Notes under the pieces: generated by a model
What the model was told of the DNA's origin: nothing
The model's database searches: none
The model's input: only the letters and a program-made list of their open reading frames with translations
Assembly: GCA_947484175.1 (NCBI GenBank)
Contig: CANKOI010000017.1
Span: 1-54,903 of the forward strand
DNA: 54,903 nucleotides
Direction of reading: 5' to 3'
Origin: Deltaproteobacteria bacterium
Lineage (GTDB): Bacteria > Myxococcota_A > UBA796 > SXON01
In this document: piece after piece, positions 8,292 through 16,048 of the stretch
Layout: each line of letters begins with the position of its first letter
Position numbering within the stretch: position 1 is the first letter of the stretch
Program-made: the position numbers and the translations under genes

Positions 8292-8588
8292 GTGGAGCTG
8301 GACTTTACCTTCCGCAACGTTGACAGCACGGAGGCCATCAAGGCCTGGGCCCTCAAACGCTTCGTCAAGGTGGCCAAGCACGTGCGCGAACCTGCGCATG
8401 CGCACCTCACCATCATCGTCGACAAGCACCGTCACCGCGCCGAAGTGACGTTGCGCAGCGGCGGGGAGCTGTTGCGGGCCGCTTCCGAGACCGACGACAT
8501 GTACAGCAGCATCGACGGCGTGGTGAGCACGATCGAGCACAGCGCCCGACGGCAGCACGAACGCCGCACGCGGAACCACGAAATGTAG
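8292..8588 (+). CDS. hpf: Ribosome hibernation promoting factor (short HPF/RaiA)
   Basis: 98 residues from a GTG, preceded by GGAGGC. The fold signature is a beta-strand start (ELDFTFRNVD), a Lys-rich helix (AIKAWALKRFVKVAKH), the strand AHLTIIVDKHRHRAEV and a second helix (YSSIDGVVSTIEHSARRQ). It is a short-type HPF without the C-terminal dimerisation domain, as in proteobacteria where it follows rpoN. It binds the 30S subunit and inactivates idle ribosomes in stationary phase. It starts 12 nt after rpoN, so it is the same operon. Confidence 0.95.
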   Translation: MELDFTFRNVDSTEAIKAWALKRFVKVAKHVREPAHAHLTIIVDKHRHRAEVTLRSGGELLRAASETDDMYSSIDGVVSTIEHSARRQHERRTRNHEM

Positions 8589-8611
8589 CAGCGGCGTGGT
8601 ATTCAGCCGTC

Positions 8612-9484
8612 ATGGCTAGCCACTCACAGCTCTACACCACGCTGGGCGTTGCGCCCGGCGCGAGCGCAGCCGAGATCAAAAAGGCCTTTCGCGGTCTCGC
8701 GGGCAAATTCCATCCCGACCGAAACCCGGGCGACAAGGCGGCCGAGGCCCGCTTCAAGGAGGCGAGCGCGGCCTACGACGTGCTCTCCGATGCGGAACGG
8801 CGCAAGAACTACGACGAATTCGGGCCGGAGGCGCTTCACGGGGGGTTCGACGCGGAGCGTGCCCGAGCGTTCCGGCAGGGGGGGGGCTTTGGACGCGGGC
8901 GTCGCGGGGGCGGCCTCGGCGGCTTCGGCGGCTTCGGGGGACAAGGGGTGGAGTTCGACCTCGGCGACCTGTTCGGCGGGGGTGGCCGTCGTCGCGCACC
9001 TCCCACCCGCGAGGCCGCCGTTCATCTGGAGCTCGGGCAGGCGCTGGCTGGCGTGGAGGTGGTGGTGGGCGACCAGCGAGTGCGCATTCCGCCGGGTGCG
9101 GACCAAGGCAACACCGTGAAGGTGACGACGGCCGACGGCCCCTTGCGCATCACCATCCATGTGCGCCCGCATCCCCACTTTCAACGCCAGGGGCTTGACC
9201 TCGTGCTTCGCCTGCCCGTGACCCTCGGCGAGCTGGCTGCGGGCGCGGTCGTAGAGGTGCCCACGCCCAGTGGGCTGGTCAGCCTGAAGATTCCGCCCCG
9301 CACGGGGGCCGGTGTCCGCCTGCGCCTCCGTGGCAAGGGCGTGGCCCGCCAAGGCACGAGCGGCGATCTCTACGTAGAGCTCACTCCGCGTCTCCCCGAC
9401 CAGTGGGACGACGCGCTGGTGGAGGCCTTCCAGCGCGCCGAAGCGCTCTACACCACCCCCGTTCGGGAGGGCGTGGCGCTCTGA
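8612..9484 (+). CDS. DnaJ-family co-chaperone without zinc finger (CbpA-like)
   Basis: 290 residues. The N-terminal J domain carries HPD at 34-36, which stimulates DnaK ATPase, followed by a Gly/Phe/Arg-rich linker at about 86-115 (GGFGGFGG). The substrate-binding C-terminal beta domains follow directly (VHLELGQALAGVEV, RLPVTLGELAAGAVVEVPTPSG) with no CxxCxGxG repeats, so this is a type II protein like CbpA rather than DnaJ proper. It lies 23 nt after hpf and is probably expressed with the stress-related rpoN-hpf unit. Confidence 0.93.
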   Translation: MASHSQLYTTLGVAPGASAAEIKKAFRGLAGKFHPDRNPGDKAAEARFKEASAAYDVLSDAERRKNYDEFGPEALHGGFDAERARAFRQGGGFGRGRRGGGLGGFGGFGGQGVEFDLGDLFGGGGRRRAPPTREAAVHLELGQALAGVEVVVGDQRVRIPPGADQGNTVKVTTADGPLRITIHVRPHPHFQRQGLDLVLRLPVTLGELAAGAVVEVPTPSGLVSLKIPPRTGAGVRLRLRGKGVARQGTSGDLYVELTPRLPDQWDDALVEAFQRAEALYTTPVREGVAL

Positions 9485-9490
9485 TTCTGG

Positions 9491-11080
9491 CTACCGATTC
9501 GCGGTCGCTACCTTCAGCGCCCCGTTGGTGGCGTCGTAGTAGCTGACGTACACCGTGCCGTCGGGCGCCGCCGCGATCGAGGGCGACACCCCCACGTTGC
9601 CCGTCTCGTCGACGGCCCAGGTTGTCCAGGTCCCGCCTACCTCCGTGGCCACCTTCAGGTCTCCGTTGCTGGAGTCGTAGTAGGCGATCCAGGGCGTATC
9701 GGAGCTGTCGAACACCAACTGAGCGTATGCACCCACGCTCCCCGAGCTGTCGATCGTGTTCGGCGACCAGGTCTGGCTGGCGGCATCTCGGCACGCGTAG
9801 ACGAGGTCGGCCTTGGGTTCGTCCTGGTAGGCGACGCAGGCGGTCTGGTCACTCTTCAAGGCGAGCGACGTGTACCACCCATCGGCCGCGATGGTCTCGT
9901 TCACCGTGCTCTCGTTGAAGTCCGAGTACTGAGCTTCGGAGCCGAGGGCGTTGTCGTCGAACCACGCTACGTGATCGTAGTCGTCGGCGTCGATCACCAG
10001 ACTGGTGAAGTAGCCAGTGGCGTAGGTCCACACCCAGTACACGTCGATGTCGGTGTAGACCGCGTAGCCGAAGCTCGTGTAGTCCGCGAGGACAGGCACG
10101 AGGAAGTCGGCGTCAAAGTAGGCGAACGAAGGCAGGTTATCGCTGTCTACGGCGATGCTGACGTAGTGCCCGCTGCTGGTGGAGCCGTTGGTGGAGTACC
10201 CGTCCACGTAGTAGCCGGTGTCCCACGTGCCGCGGGCGTCCATCCACCCGAACCACAGGTCGGTGTACCCGCCGGTTGTCCAGGTGTAGGCGATCTGGAG
10301 CTCGTCGGCGTGATCGACCACGAGGTCGAGGTACTCGCCGACGCCGGTGTCCGAGACGATCTCGTCGGCCGCCGACCAGCCCGCGCCATTGTGCATGGTG
10401 TACTGCAACGTGCCGAGGTCGGCGTCCCGAAACACGATGTGTACGTCGCCAAGCGAGTCCACGCCGATGGCCGAGGGGTTTCCGCGATCCCCGCTGCCAT
10501 CGACGGTGGCCACCTCAAAGGGCTCGTCGGTGTCGCCGTCGCAGTCGTTGTCCGTCTCGTCGGTCGTGACCTCGACGCCTTCGGGGTTCGCGTCTTCGTT
10601 CCGGTCGTCACAATCTTCCGCGCGGACGAAGCCGTCACCGTCGAGGTCGTCGTCGGCGGTGGCCGGATCGCAGTCGTCATCGACGCCGTTGTAGGCGGTC
10701 TCCTGCTCCCCGGGGTTCTCGTCCGCATCGCGGTCGTCACAGTCGTCGGCGCGGACGAAGCCGTCGCCATCGAGGTCATCGTCGGCGGTGGCCGGATCGC
10801 AGTCGTCGTCCGCGGAGTTGTAGGGCACCTCGGCCTTCTCCGGAGACACGCCATCGTCCGTGTCGTCGCAGTCGCCTTCGTTCTCCGTCACGCCGTCGCC
10901 ATCGTCGTCCACATCTTCGGGCGCTGCGGTGTCGGTGTCAGTGTCGGTGTCCCCGCCGCTGTCCTCTTGGGCGGAATCGTTGTCTCGCGCCTTGGAGTCT
11001 TTGGCGTCCGGGTCGCCCTCGGTACCCCAAAAGTCATCGGAACAACCAACGAGAAAAGCGACAAGAAGACAGGAGCGCAT
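9491..11080 (-). CDS. Lipoprotein with MopE-type metal-binding repeats and a beta-propeller-like domain
   Basis: 529 residues. The signal peptide ends in a lipobox (FLVGC, Cys13), and an Asp/Thr/Ser-rich linker covers about 18-52. Three repeats of the DCDDxDxxxNPG...DDDCD type follow (about 55-185), the putative metal-binding motif family seen around MopE. Residues about 190-529 contain repeated units of the form IAYYDSSNGDLKVAT or VSYYDATNGALKVAT, suggesting a surface beta-propeller. Two repeats are near-identical at DNA level. It is convergent with the dnaJ-like gene, 6 nt away. The likely location is the outer surface and the ligand, perhaps Ca2+, is inferred only. Confidence 0.85.
   Translation of the reverse strand: MRSCLLVAFLVGCSDDFWGTEGDPDAKDSKARDNDSAQEDSGGDTDTDTDTAAPEDVDDDGDGVTENEGDCDDTDDGVSPEKAEVPYNSADDDCDPATADDDLDGDGFVRADDCDDRDADENPGEQETAYNGVDDDCDPATADDDLDGDGFVRAEDCDDRNEDANPEGVEVTTDETDNDCDGDTDEPFEVATVDGSGDRGNPSAIGVDSLGDVHIVFRDADLGTLQYTMHNGAGWSAADEIVSDTGVGEYLDLVVDHADELQIAYTWTTGGYTDLWFGWMDARGTWDTGYYVDGYSTNGSTSSGHYVSIAVDSDNLPSFAYFDADFLVPVLADYTSFGYAVYTDIDVYWVWTYATGYFTSLVIDADDYDHVAWFDDNALGSEAQYSDFNESTVNETIAADGWYTSLALKSDQTACVAYQDEPKADLVYACRDAASQTWSPNTIDSSGSVGAYAQLVFDSSDTPWIAYYDSSNGDLKVATEVGGTWTTWAVDETGNVGVSPSIAAAPDGTVYVSYYDATNGALKVATANR
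10621..10807. repeat. Two near-identical 58-bp blocks, 129 bp apart, in the MopE-type lipoprotein gene
   Basis: Bases 10621-10678 and 10750-10807 match at 55 of 58 positions and encode successive DCDPATADDDLDGDGFVRA segments. The 43-codon period indicates a recent in-frame duplication of one repeat. Confidence 0.9.
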
Positions 11081-11146
11081 GCGGAATCCCTGATCGGCGG
11101 CGCACTACTACGTTCTGCGCCAGGGCGCCACTCGAACGCGGCCAAG

Positions 11147-12556
11147 CTACGCGCGGAGCACCAACAGTCGCTCCTCCGTGAAGTCGTGGATCGCCCACCG
11201 GGGGCCCTCGCGGCCTACGCCGGAGTCGCGCACTCCCCCGTAGGGCATGCCGTCCACGCGGAAGGTGGGGTAGTCGTCGTGGATCACGCCGCCCACGTCG
11301 AGGCCGTCGAAGCAGCTCCAGAGCGCGGCGATGTCGCGGGTGAACACCCCGCATTGCAGCCCGAAGCGGCCGTCGTTCACGCGCGCGATGGCCTCGGCCA
11401 TCGTGTCGTAGGGCCGGGCTACGAGGACGGGGCCGAAGGCTTCGTCGCGGGCAAGGTGGCTGTCGCCGGGCACGGCCTCCAGCACGGACGGGGCAAGGAG
11501 GTTGCCGGAGCGGGCGCCGCCGTGGAGGATCGCGCCGCCCGCGGTGGCCTCGGCGACCCAGGCTTCTACGCGGTCGGCCTGGCGACTGTCGATCATCGGG
11601 CCGCAGACGGTGTCCTGGAGGGAGGGGTCGCCGGTGCGGGTGGCCGCGGCAGCGGCCACGAGCCGATCGCGCGCCTCGTCGTAGCTGGAGGCGTGAACGA
11701 GCACGTGCTGCACCGAGATGCACACCTGGCCAGCGTGTGCGTAGGCGCCAAGCGCCACGCGCGGCAGCGCGGTGGCGAGGTCGGCGTCGTGATGCACGAT
11801 CGCGGAGGCGTTGCCGCCGAGCTCGAGCAGCACCTGCTTCCGCGGCACGCGCGCGCGGAGCATCCAGCCCACGGCGTCGCTGCCGGTGAAGCTGATCACG
11901 GGCAGGCGCGGGTCGTCTACGAGGGCGCCCGCAACGCTGCGATCGCAGGGCAGCACGCTGATCGCTTCGGCCGGCCAGCCAGCCTCCACGCAGAGCTCGC
12001 CGAGGCGAATGGCCGATGTCGGTGTCTGCTCCGCGGGCTTCACGACCACCGGGCAGCCCGCCGCGATCGCCGGAGCCACCTTGTGCGCCACAAGATTGAG
12101 CGGAAAGTTGAAGGGCGCGATCGCGAGCACCGGGCCGCGGGGGAAGCGCCGCACGATCGCGGTGCGACCCACCCCGCCCGCCGTCGTGTCGAGGCCAAAC
12201 ACCTCGCCGGTGGCTCGCCCGCACTCATCGGCGGAGAGGGTGAAGGTGTCGACCGCCCGGAGCACCTCTCCGCGGGCGAACTGGATGGGCTTCCCGCCTT
12301 CGTCGCGGATCAGGCCTGCAAACTCCTCGAGGTGGCGGAGCAGCAGCGCGGCCACCGCGCGCAGGATTTCCGCGCGGCGATGGGCGGGGAGGGAGCGCGT
12401 GGTGGCGAACGAACGAGCGGCGGCAGAGGCGGCCTCGTCCATCGCGGCGGCGTCGGCCTGCGCAACGTCGGCGAGCGGTCGGCCATCCCAGGGCGAGTGG
12501 ATCGTGAGGGCGGAGGCCCCGGCGGCCGGCCTCCCGGCGAGGAGCAGCGTTTTCAC
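11147..12556 (-). CDS. NAD(P)-dependent aldehyde dehydrogenase
   Basis: 469 residues from a GTG that abuts the upstream stop codon. Catalytic residues are in place: Asn150 (PFNFP), Lys173 (VVKPAEQ), general base Glu245 (LELGGN) and nucleophile Cys279 (GQVCIS). The C-terminus (PTFRVDGMPYGGVRDSGVGREG) resembles lactaldehyde, GapN and phosphonoacetaldehyde-type dehydrogenases rather than classic GabD. It oxidises an aldehyde to an acid. The gene lies in a two-gene unit divergent from a GABA-transaminase fusion 1.1 kb away, so succinate semialdehyde or an aminoaldehyde is a plausible substrate, but this is inference. Confidence 0.9.
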   Translation of the reverse strand: MKTLLLAGRPAAGASALTIHSPWDGRPLADVAQADAAAMDEAASAAARSFATTRSLPAHRRAEILRAVAALLLRHLEEFAGLIRDEGGKPIQFARGEVLRAVDTFTLSADECGRATGEVFGLDTTAGGVGRTAIVRRFPRGPVLAIAPFNFPLNLVAHKVAPAIAAGCPVVVKPAEQTPTSAIRLGELCVEAGWPAEAISVLPCDRSVAGALVDDPRLPVISFTGSDAVGWMLRARVPRKQVLLELGGNASAIVHHDADLATALPRVALGAYAHAGQVCISVQHVLVHASSYDEARDRLVAAAAATRTGDPSLQDTVCGPMIDSRQADRVEAWVAEATAGGAILHGGARSGNLLAPSVLEAVPGDSHLARDEAFGPVLVARPYDTMAEAIARVNDGRFGLQCGVFTRDIAALWSCFDGLDVGGVIHDDYPTFRVDGMPYGGVRDSGVGREGPRWAIHDFTEERLLVLRA

Positions 12557-13534
12557 CTAGTCGTCTGCTGCCGCGGCGCCTTCTGGTTCGTCCTCATCCT
12601 CTTCGTCTTCCGGCGGACCGGGCACGAACACACACAGGGCGGCGTACACGCCCGCTGCCGGCTCGTCGGCGGTGCCCATGACCTTGGCCTCCACGAGGAA
12701 CTTCAGGAAGTCCGTCGGGGCGACCGCGCCGCCTGCGCTGACCGTCCATGGGGTGAGGGGAGCGCCGCCGTCGGCGAAGGCGCCGTCGGGATCGAACGAG
12801 GCGTCGAGGCGGAGAGTGGGGTTCACCATCGCTTCGGGAAGGAAGACGCCGTACAGCGAGCCCGTAGCGTAGGCCTTGTCGCCGACCACACCGGCCATGC
12901 CGCCGAGCGCCAAAGTCACGACTTCCGCGGGGTACATCTCCGCGCCGATCACCGCCGCGTACATGCCGTCGGCTGGGTAGGCGGCGATGCCCGACCAAGT
13001 GGCGAACGAATCGCCTTCGAGGTTCAGGTTGGCTTCGACGATGGGGGCGTCCCAGTCGAGGTCGAGGCCGCCACCCACGGTCACGGTGGGGCCATCGTCG
13101 CCGAACGTCCAGCCGAACTCGGAGCCGAGCATGCGGCCCGGGGAAAGGTCGAAGTAGGTGCCATGGGTGGGCAGGTAGGCGGCGCCGACATCCCAGTCTT
13201 CGAGACCGAAGGCGGAGTTGACGATGCCACCCCTCGCGGCCCAGGACTCGCCGCTCGCCTCGACCATCGCCCACTCGGGCCGCACCATGTTGATCGGCAC
13301 CACGTCAGGCGCCGCCTCGAGGATCGCGAAATCAGGCAGCACGGCGGCGCGGAGGTCGAGGTCGAGGCGGAAGCCTACGGGGCCCTTCTGGGCCAAGAGG
13401 TCGGCCTCCAACTCGCCGCCTAGCGAGAAGGTGTCGGCGGCGAAGGAGGGCTGCACGGCGAGGCCGCCCCCTACCCAGAAGAGGTCGTCGTCGTCGTCTT
13501 CGGCGAGTGCGCGGGCGGCAAGGAAGAACAGCAT
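12557..13534 (-). CDS. Secreted acidic protein, probable outer-membrane beta-barrel
   Basis: 325 residues from the ATG at 13534, which has a CAGGAG ribosome site; the longer frame has no signal peptide. A signal peptide (MLFFLAARALA) is followed by an acidic DDDDD patch. Alternating hydrophobic and polar strands rich in Gly and aromatics follow (TVTVGGGLDLDW, YAAVIGAEMY), and the C-terminus ends in a Glu/Asp/Pro/Ala tail. The pattern suggests a porin-like barrel, although the acidic tail is unusual for one. It directly precedes the aldehyde dehydrogenase with no spacer. No family is recognised. Confidence 0.6.
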   Translation of the reverse strand: MLFFLAARALAEDDDDDLFWVGGGLAVQPSFAADTFSLGGELEADLLAQKGPVGFRLDLDLRAAVLPDFAILEAAPDVVPINMVRPEWAMVEASGESWAARGGIVNSAFGLEDWDVGAAYLPTHGTYFDLSPGRMLGSEFGWTFGDDGPTVTVGGGLDLDWDAPIVEANLNLEGDSFATWSGIAAYPADGMYAAVIGAEMYPAEVVTLALGGMAGVVGDKAYATGSLYGVFLPEAMVNPTLRLDASFDPDGAFADGGAPLTPWTVSAGGAVAPTDFLKFLVEAKVMGTADEPAAGVYAALCVFVPGPPEDEEDEDEPEGAAAADD

Positions 13535-13629
13535 GGGGAGCTCCTGTGTCAAGAGTACAACATCCGGGGACCACCGGGCCAGCGGGCGCGGGCATTTCCC
13601 GGTCAGGCGGCCGGGCGCGGGTTTGAGGT

Positions 13630-13635
13630 TAGCCT
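13630..13635 (+). promoter_or_regulatory. -10-like hexamer TAGCCT before the transaminase fusion
   Basis: TAGCCT is followed by CCGCTGCG and then the ATG at 13644. The same hexamer paired with TTGACC occurs at 31639-31668, which supports its use as a -10 here. Confidence 0.4.
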
Positions 13636-13643
13636 CCGCTGCG

Positions 13644-16031
13644 ATGCCCGCCACGCGCCCGTTGCAGCTCGATCCCGCCGATCTTTTCGCCGGCGAAGGG
13701 GTGGCCCGATTCGCCGAGACGCTCGCGCGCTTTCCGGCGCGCGAGGTGGTCGATCCCGACTCGCCGGAGTTCGAGGCGGCCTGGGGCGTACTGAACGACT
13801 ACTTCGGCGCGCGCAACGAGATCGAGGCGCGCCCGGCCTTGGAGCGATGGCTTCGGGAGCCCATCAGCGACGGGTCCATCCGCTGCCGCTACCACCTTGT
13901 CGTGTGGACCGACGAGAACGGCGAGCTGGCTGCGGTGCGCGACGGCTTTGTGGCCACCGACATCGAAGCCGGCCGGTGTGTGGTGCTCCTGAGTCACAGC
14001 TTCGTGGCCGAGCGGCACCGCCGCGCCGGCCTCGCGGGCCTCCTGCGCACGGCCCCCGCCACCCTCGCACGCAACCACCTCCGCGAGCTCGGCCTCGATC
14101 CGCAGCGCACCCCGACGCTGCTGGTCGCGGAGATGGAGCCCGTGGAGCCGGAGCGCGAGGACACGGTCGTGCGCCTCTTCGCTTACGCCAAGGCCGGCTA
14201 TCGGGCGTTGGCGCCCGCGGCCATGCCCTACTTTCAGCCGGACTTCCGCGACCTCGAAGCGCTGGCCGGCCCCGCGCACCACGTTCCGATGCTGCTCATG
14301 GTGCGGCGCCTCGACGACCGGTACGCTCGTTCCTTGCCCCCCGAGCTGGCCGCAGCGATCATCCACCATCTCGCACGCATTCACAGCCGGGCGGTGCGCG
14401 AGGTCGATCTTGCTGGAGCCACAGCCCATGCCCTCGCCGGGCTCGCCGCGTGGAACGGTCCCGTCCCGCTTCTGGAGCTCCCGCAGCGTGGGGCGCAGGC
14501 TGGCCGGCTCGTGCCGCTCCTGCGTGCCAACATGCAGCCTCTCTACCCGCCCCAGTACCACAGCAGCGACGTTTCCCCCGAGGAGGCCGAACGCGCCATC
14601 CTCCGCATCGGAGTGTCCATGGAACGTGACGTGAAAGCAGTCTCCCTCGCCGTTGAGCCCCCCGCCGCTTCGGTCCGCACGGCCATTCCCGGGCCGCGCT
14701 CGCTGGAGTTGCGGGCTCGCCACGGCGCGATCCAGGACGCGCGCACGGTCCATTTTTACCAGGACGCGCAGCGGAGCGCCGGCAACTACATTGTCGACGT
14801 GGATGGGAACACGCTTCTCGACGTGTACGGGCACATCGCGGCCCTCCCGCTGGGCTACAACCACCCCGACTTGTTGCACGCGTGGAAAGCGGGGCGATTC
14901 GACTGGTGCGCGGGATGGCGGCCTTCGTTGGGGGTGGCGGTGCCGCCCGAGTGGGTGGGGGTGGCGGAGTCGCTCATGCGGGTGGCGCCGGCCGGGATGG
15001 CGCAGGTGTTCACGGTGACCACGGGCGCTGAGGCCGTGGAGAACGCGCTGAAGGCGGCGTTCGTGTGGCATGCGTCGAGGCGCAGGGGGGGGGCGCCGGC
15101 TTCGGCCGAGGAGCTCGATGCGTGCATGACGAACTCGCAGGCGAGCGCCAACGGGATGAAGGTGCTGTCGTTCACGGGGGGCTTCCACGGGCGAAGTCTC
15201 GGTGCGCTCTCCGCCACGCGCAGCCGCGCCATCCACAAGGTCGACTTTCCGGCGTTCGACTGGCCCGTGGTGGAGTTTCCGGCCAACCGCTTTCCGCGGA
15301 GCGAGCACCAGGCGTACAACGACGAGGTGGAGGCGCGGGCGCTGGCGAGCGTGGAGGCCACGTTCCGCACCTTCTCCGACCGCGTCGCCGCCGTGATCGT
15401 AGAGCCGATCCAAGGGGAGGGGGGCGACAACCACGCGAGCCCGTCGTTCTTCCGCGGTCTGCGGCGGCTGTGCACCCAGTACGGCGCGGCCTTGATCGCT
15501 GACGAAGTGCAGACGGGCGTGGGCGCCACCGGCACCATGTGGGCGCACGAGGCGTGGGGGGCGGAAGGCGCTCCCGACATCATGACCTTCAGCAAGAAGA
15601 TGCAGCTTGGCGGGTTCTACTGCCGCAAGGAGTTCGTTCCCGACGAGCCGCTGCGGATCTTCAACACCTGGCTGGGCGACCCGCTGCGCGGCGCGCAGGC
15701 CGAGGTCATCCTCGAGGTGATCGAGCGAGACCGGCTGTTGGAGTACACCGCCGCGACGGGGAACGCGCTCGGCGCCGGGCTGGCCGCGCTGGTCGGGGAG
15801 TTTCCGGACATCTTCTCGCAAGCCCGGCACGCAGGCACCTTCGCGGCCATCGACGGCCGCGACAGCGACACCTGCGGGCGGTTGACGCAGGCGGCGTTGG
15901 CGAGGGGGCTGGAGATCGGGCGCGCGGGCGCGCGCACGCTGCGGTTCCGCCCGGCGCTGGTCTTTGGGGCGCGACACGTGGAGGAGGCGCTGGCGCATTT
16001 GAGGGGGGTGGCGCGGGGCTTGCGGGGGTGA
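13644..16031 (+). CDS. Fusion of a GNAT-like domain to a eukaryotic-type GABA transaminase
   Basis: 795 residues. Residues 1 to about 340 form a domain homologous to the stand-alone protein at 21409-22536, sharing blocks such as PYFQPDFRD and VPMLLMVRRL; a V.E..RR.G..G stretch at 121-132 recalls the acyl-CoA motif of GNAT enzymes. From about 345 the protein is a class III PLP aminotransferase resembling animal ABAT: GPRSLEL (350), FHGRSLGALSATRSRAIHK, EPIQGEGGDNHAS, the PLP Lys in MTFSKKM (651/652) and RIFNTWLGD. The two cysteines that hold the [2Fe-2S] cluster in mammalian ABAT align with Thr460 and Glu463. The expected reaction is GABA or another omega-amino acid to semialdehyde. The gene is divergent from the barrel/aldehyde-dehydrogenase pair. 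Confidence 0.88.
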   Translation: MPATRPLQLDPADLFAGEGVARFAETLARFPAREVVDPDSPEFEAAWGVLNDYFGARNEIEARPALERWLREPISDGSIRCRYHLVVWTDENGELAAVRDGFVATDIEAGRCVVLLSHSFVAERHRRAGLAGLLRTAPATLARNHLRELGLDPQRTPTLLVAEMEPVEPEREDTVVRLFAYAKAGYRALAPAAMPYFQPDFRDLEALAGPAHHVPMLLMVRRLDDRYARSLPPELAAAIIHHLARIHSRAVREVDLAGATAHALAGLAAWNGPVPLLELPQRGAQAGRLVPLLRANMQPLYPPQYHSSDVSPEEAERAILRIGVSMERDVKAVSLAVEPPAASVRTAIPGPRSLELRARHGAIQDARTVHFYQDAQRSAGNYIVDVDGNTLLDVYGHIAALPLGYNHPDLLHAWKAGRFDWCAGWRPSLGVAVPPEWVGVAESLMRVAPAGMAQVFTVTTGAEAVENALKAAFVWHASRRRGGAPASAEELDACMTNSQASANGMKVLSFTGGFHGRSLGALSATRSRAIHKVDFPAFDWPVVEFPANRFPRSEHQAYNDEVEARALASVEATFRTFSDRVAAVIVEPIQGEGGDNHASPSFFRGLRRLCTQYGAALIADEVQTGVGATGTMWAHEAWGAEGAPDIMTFSKKMQLGGFYCRKEFVPDEPLRIFNTWLGDPLRGAQAEVILEVIERDRLLEYTAATGNALGAGLAALVGEFPDIFSQARHAGTFAAIDGRDSDTCGRLTQAALARGLEIGRAGARTLRFRPALVFGARHVEEALAHLRGVARGLRG

Positions 16032-16048
16032 GTTCCGCCCCCCCCTCC

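Noticed and set aside
9971..13423. 1150-codon open frame on the plus strand
   Set aside because: It is a shadow antisense to the MopE-type lipoprotein, the aldehyde dehydrogenase and the barrel-like gene; it lacks recognisable domains and arises from GC-rich third positions.
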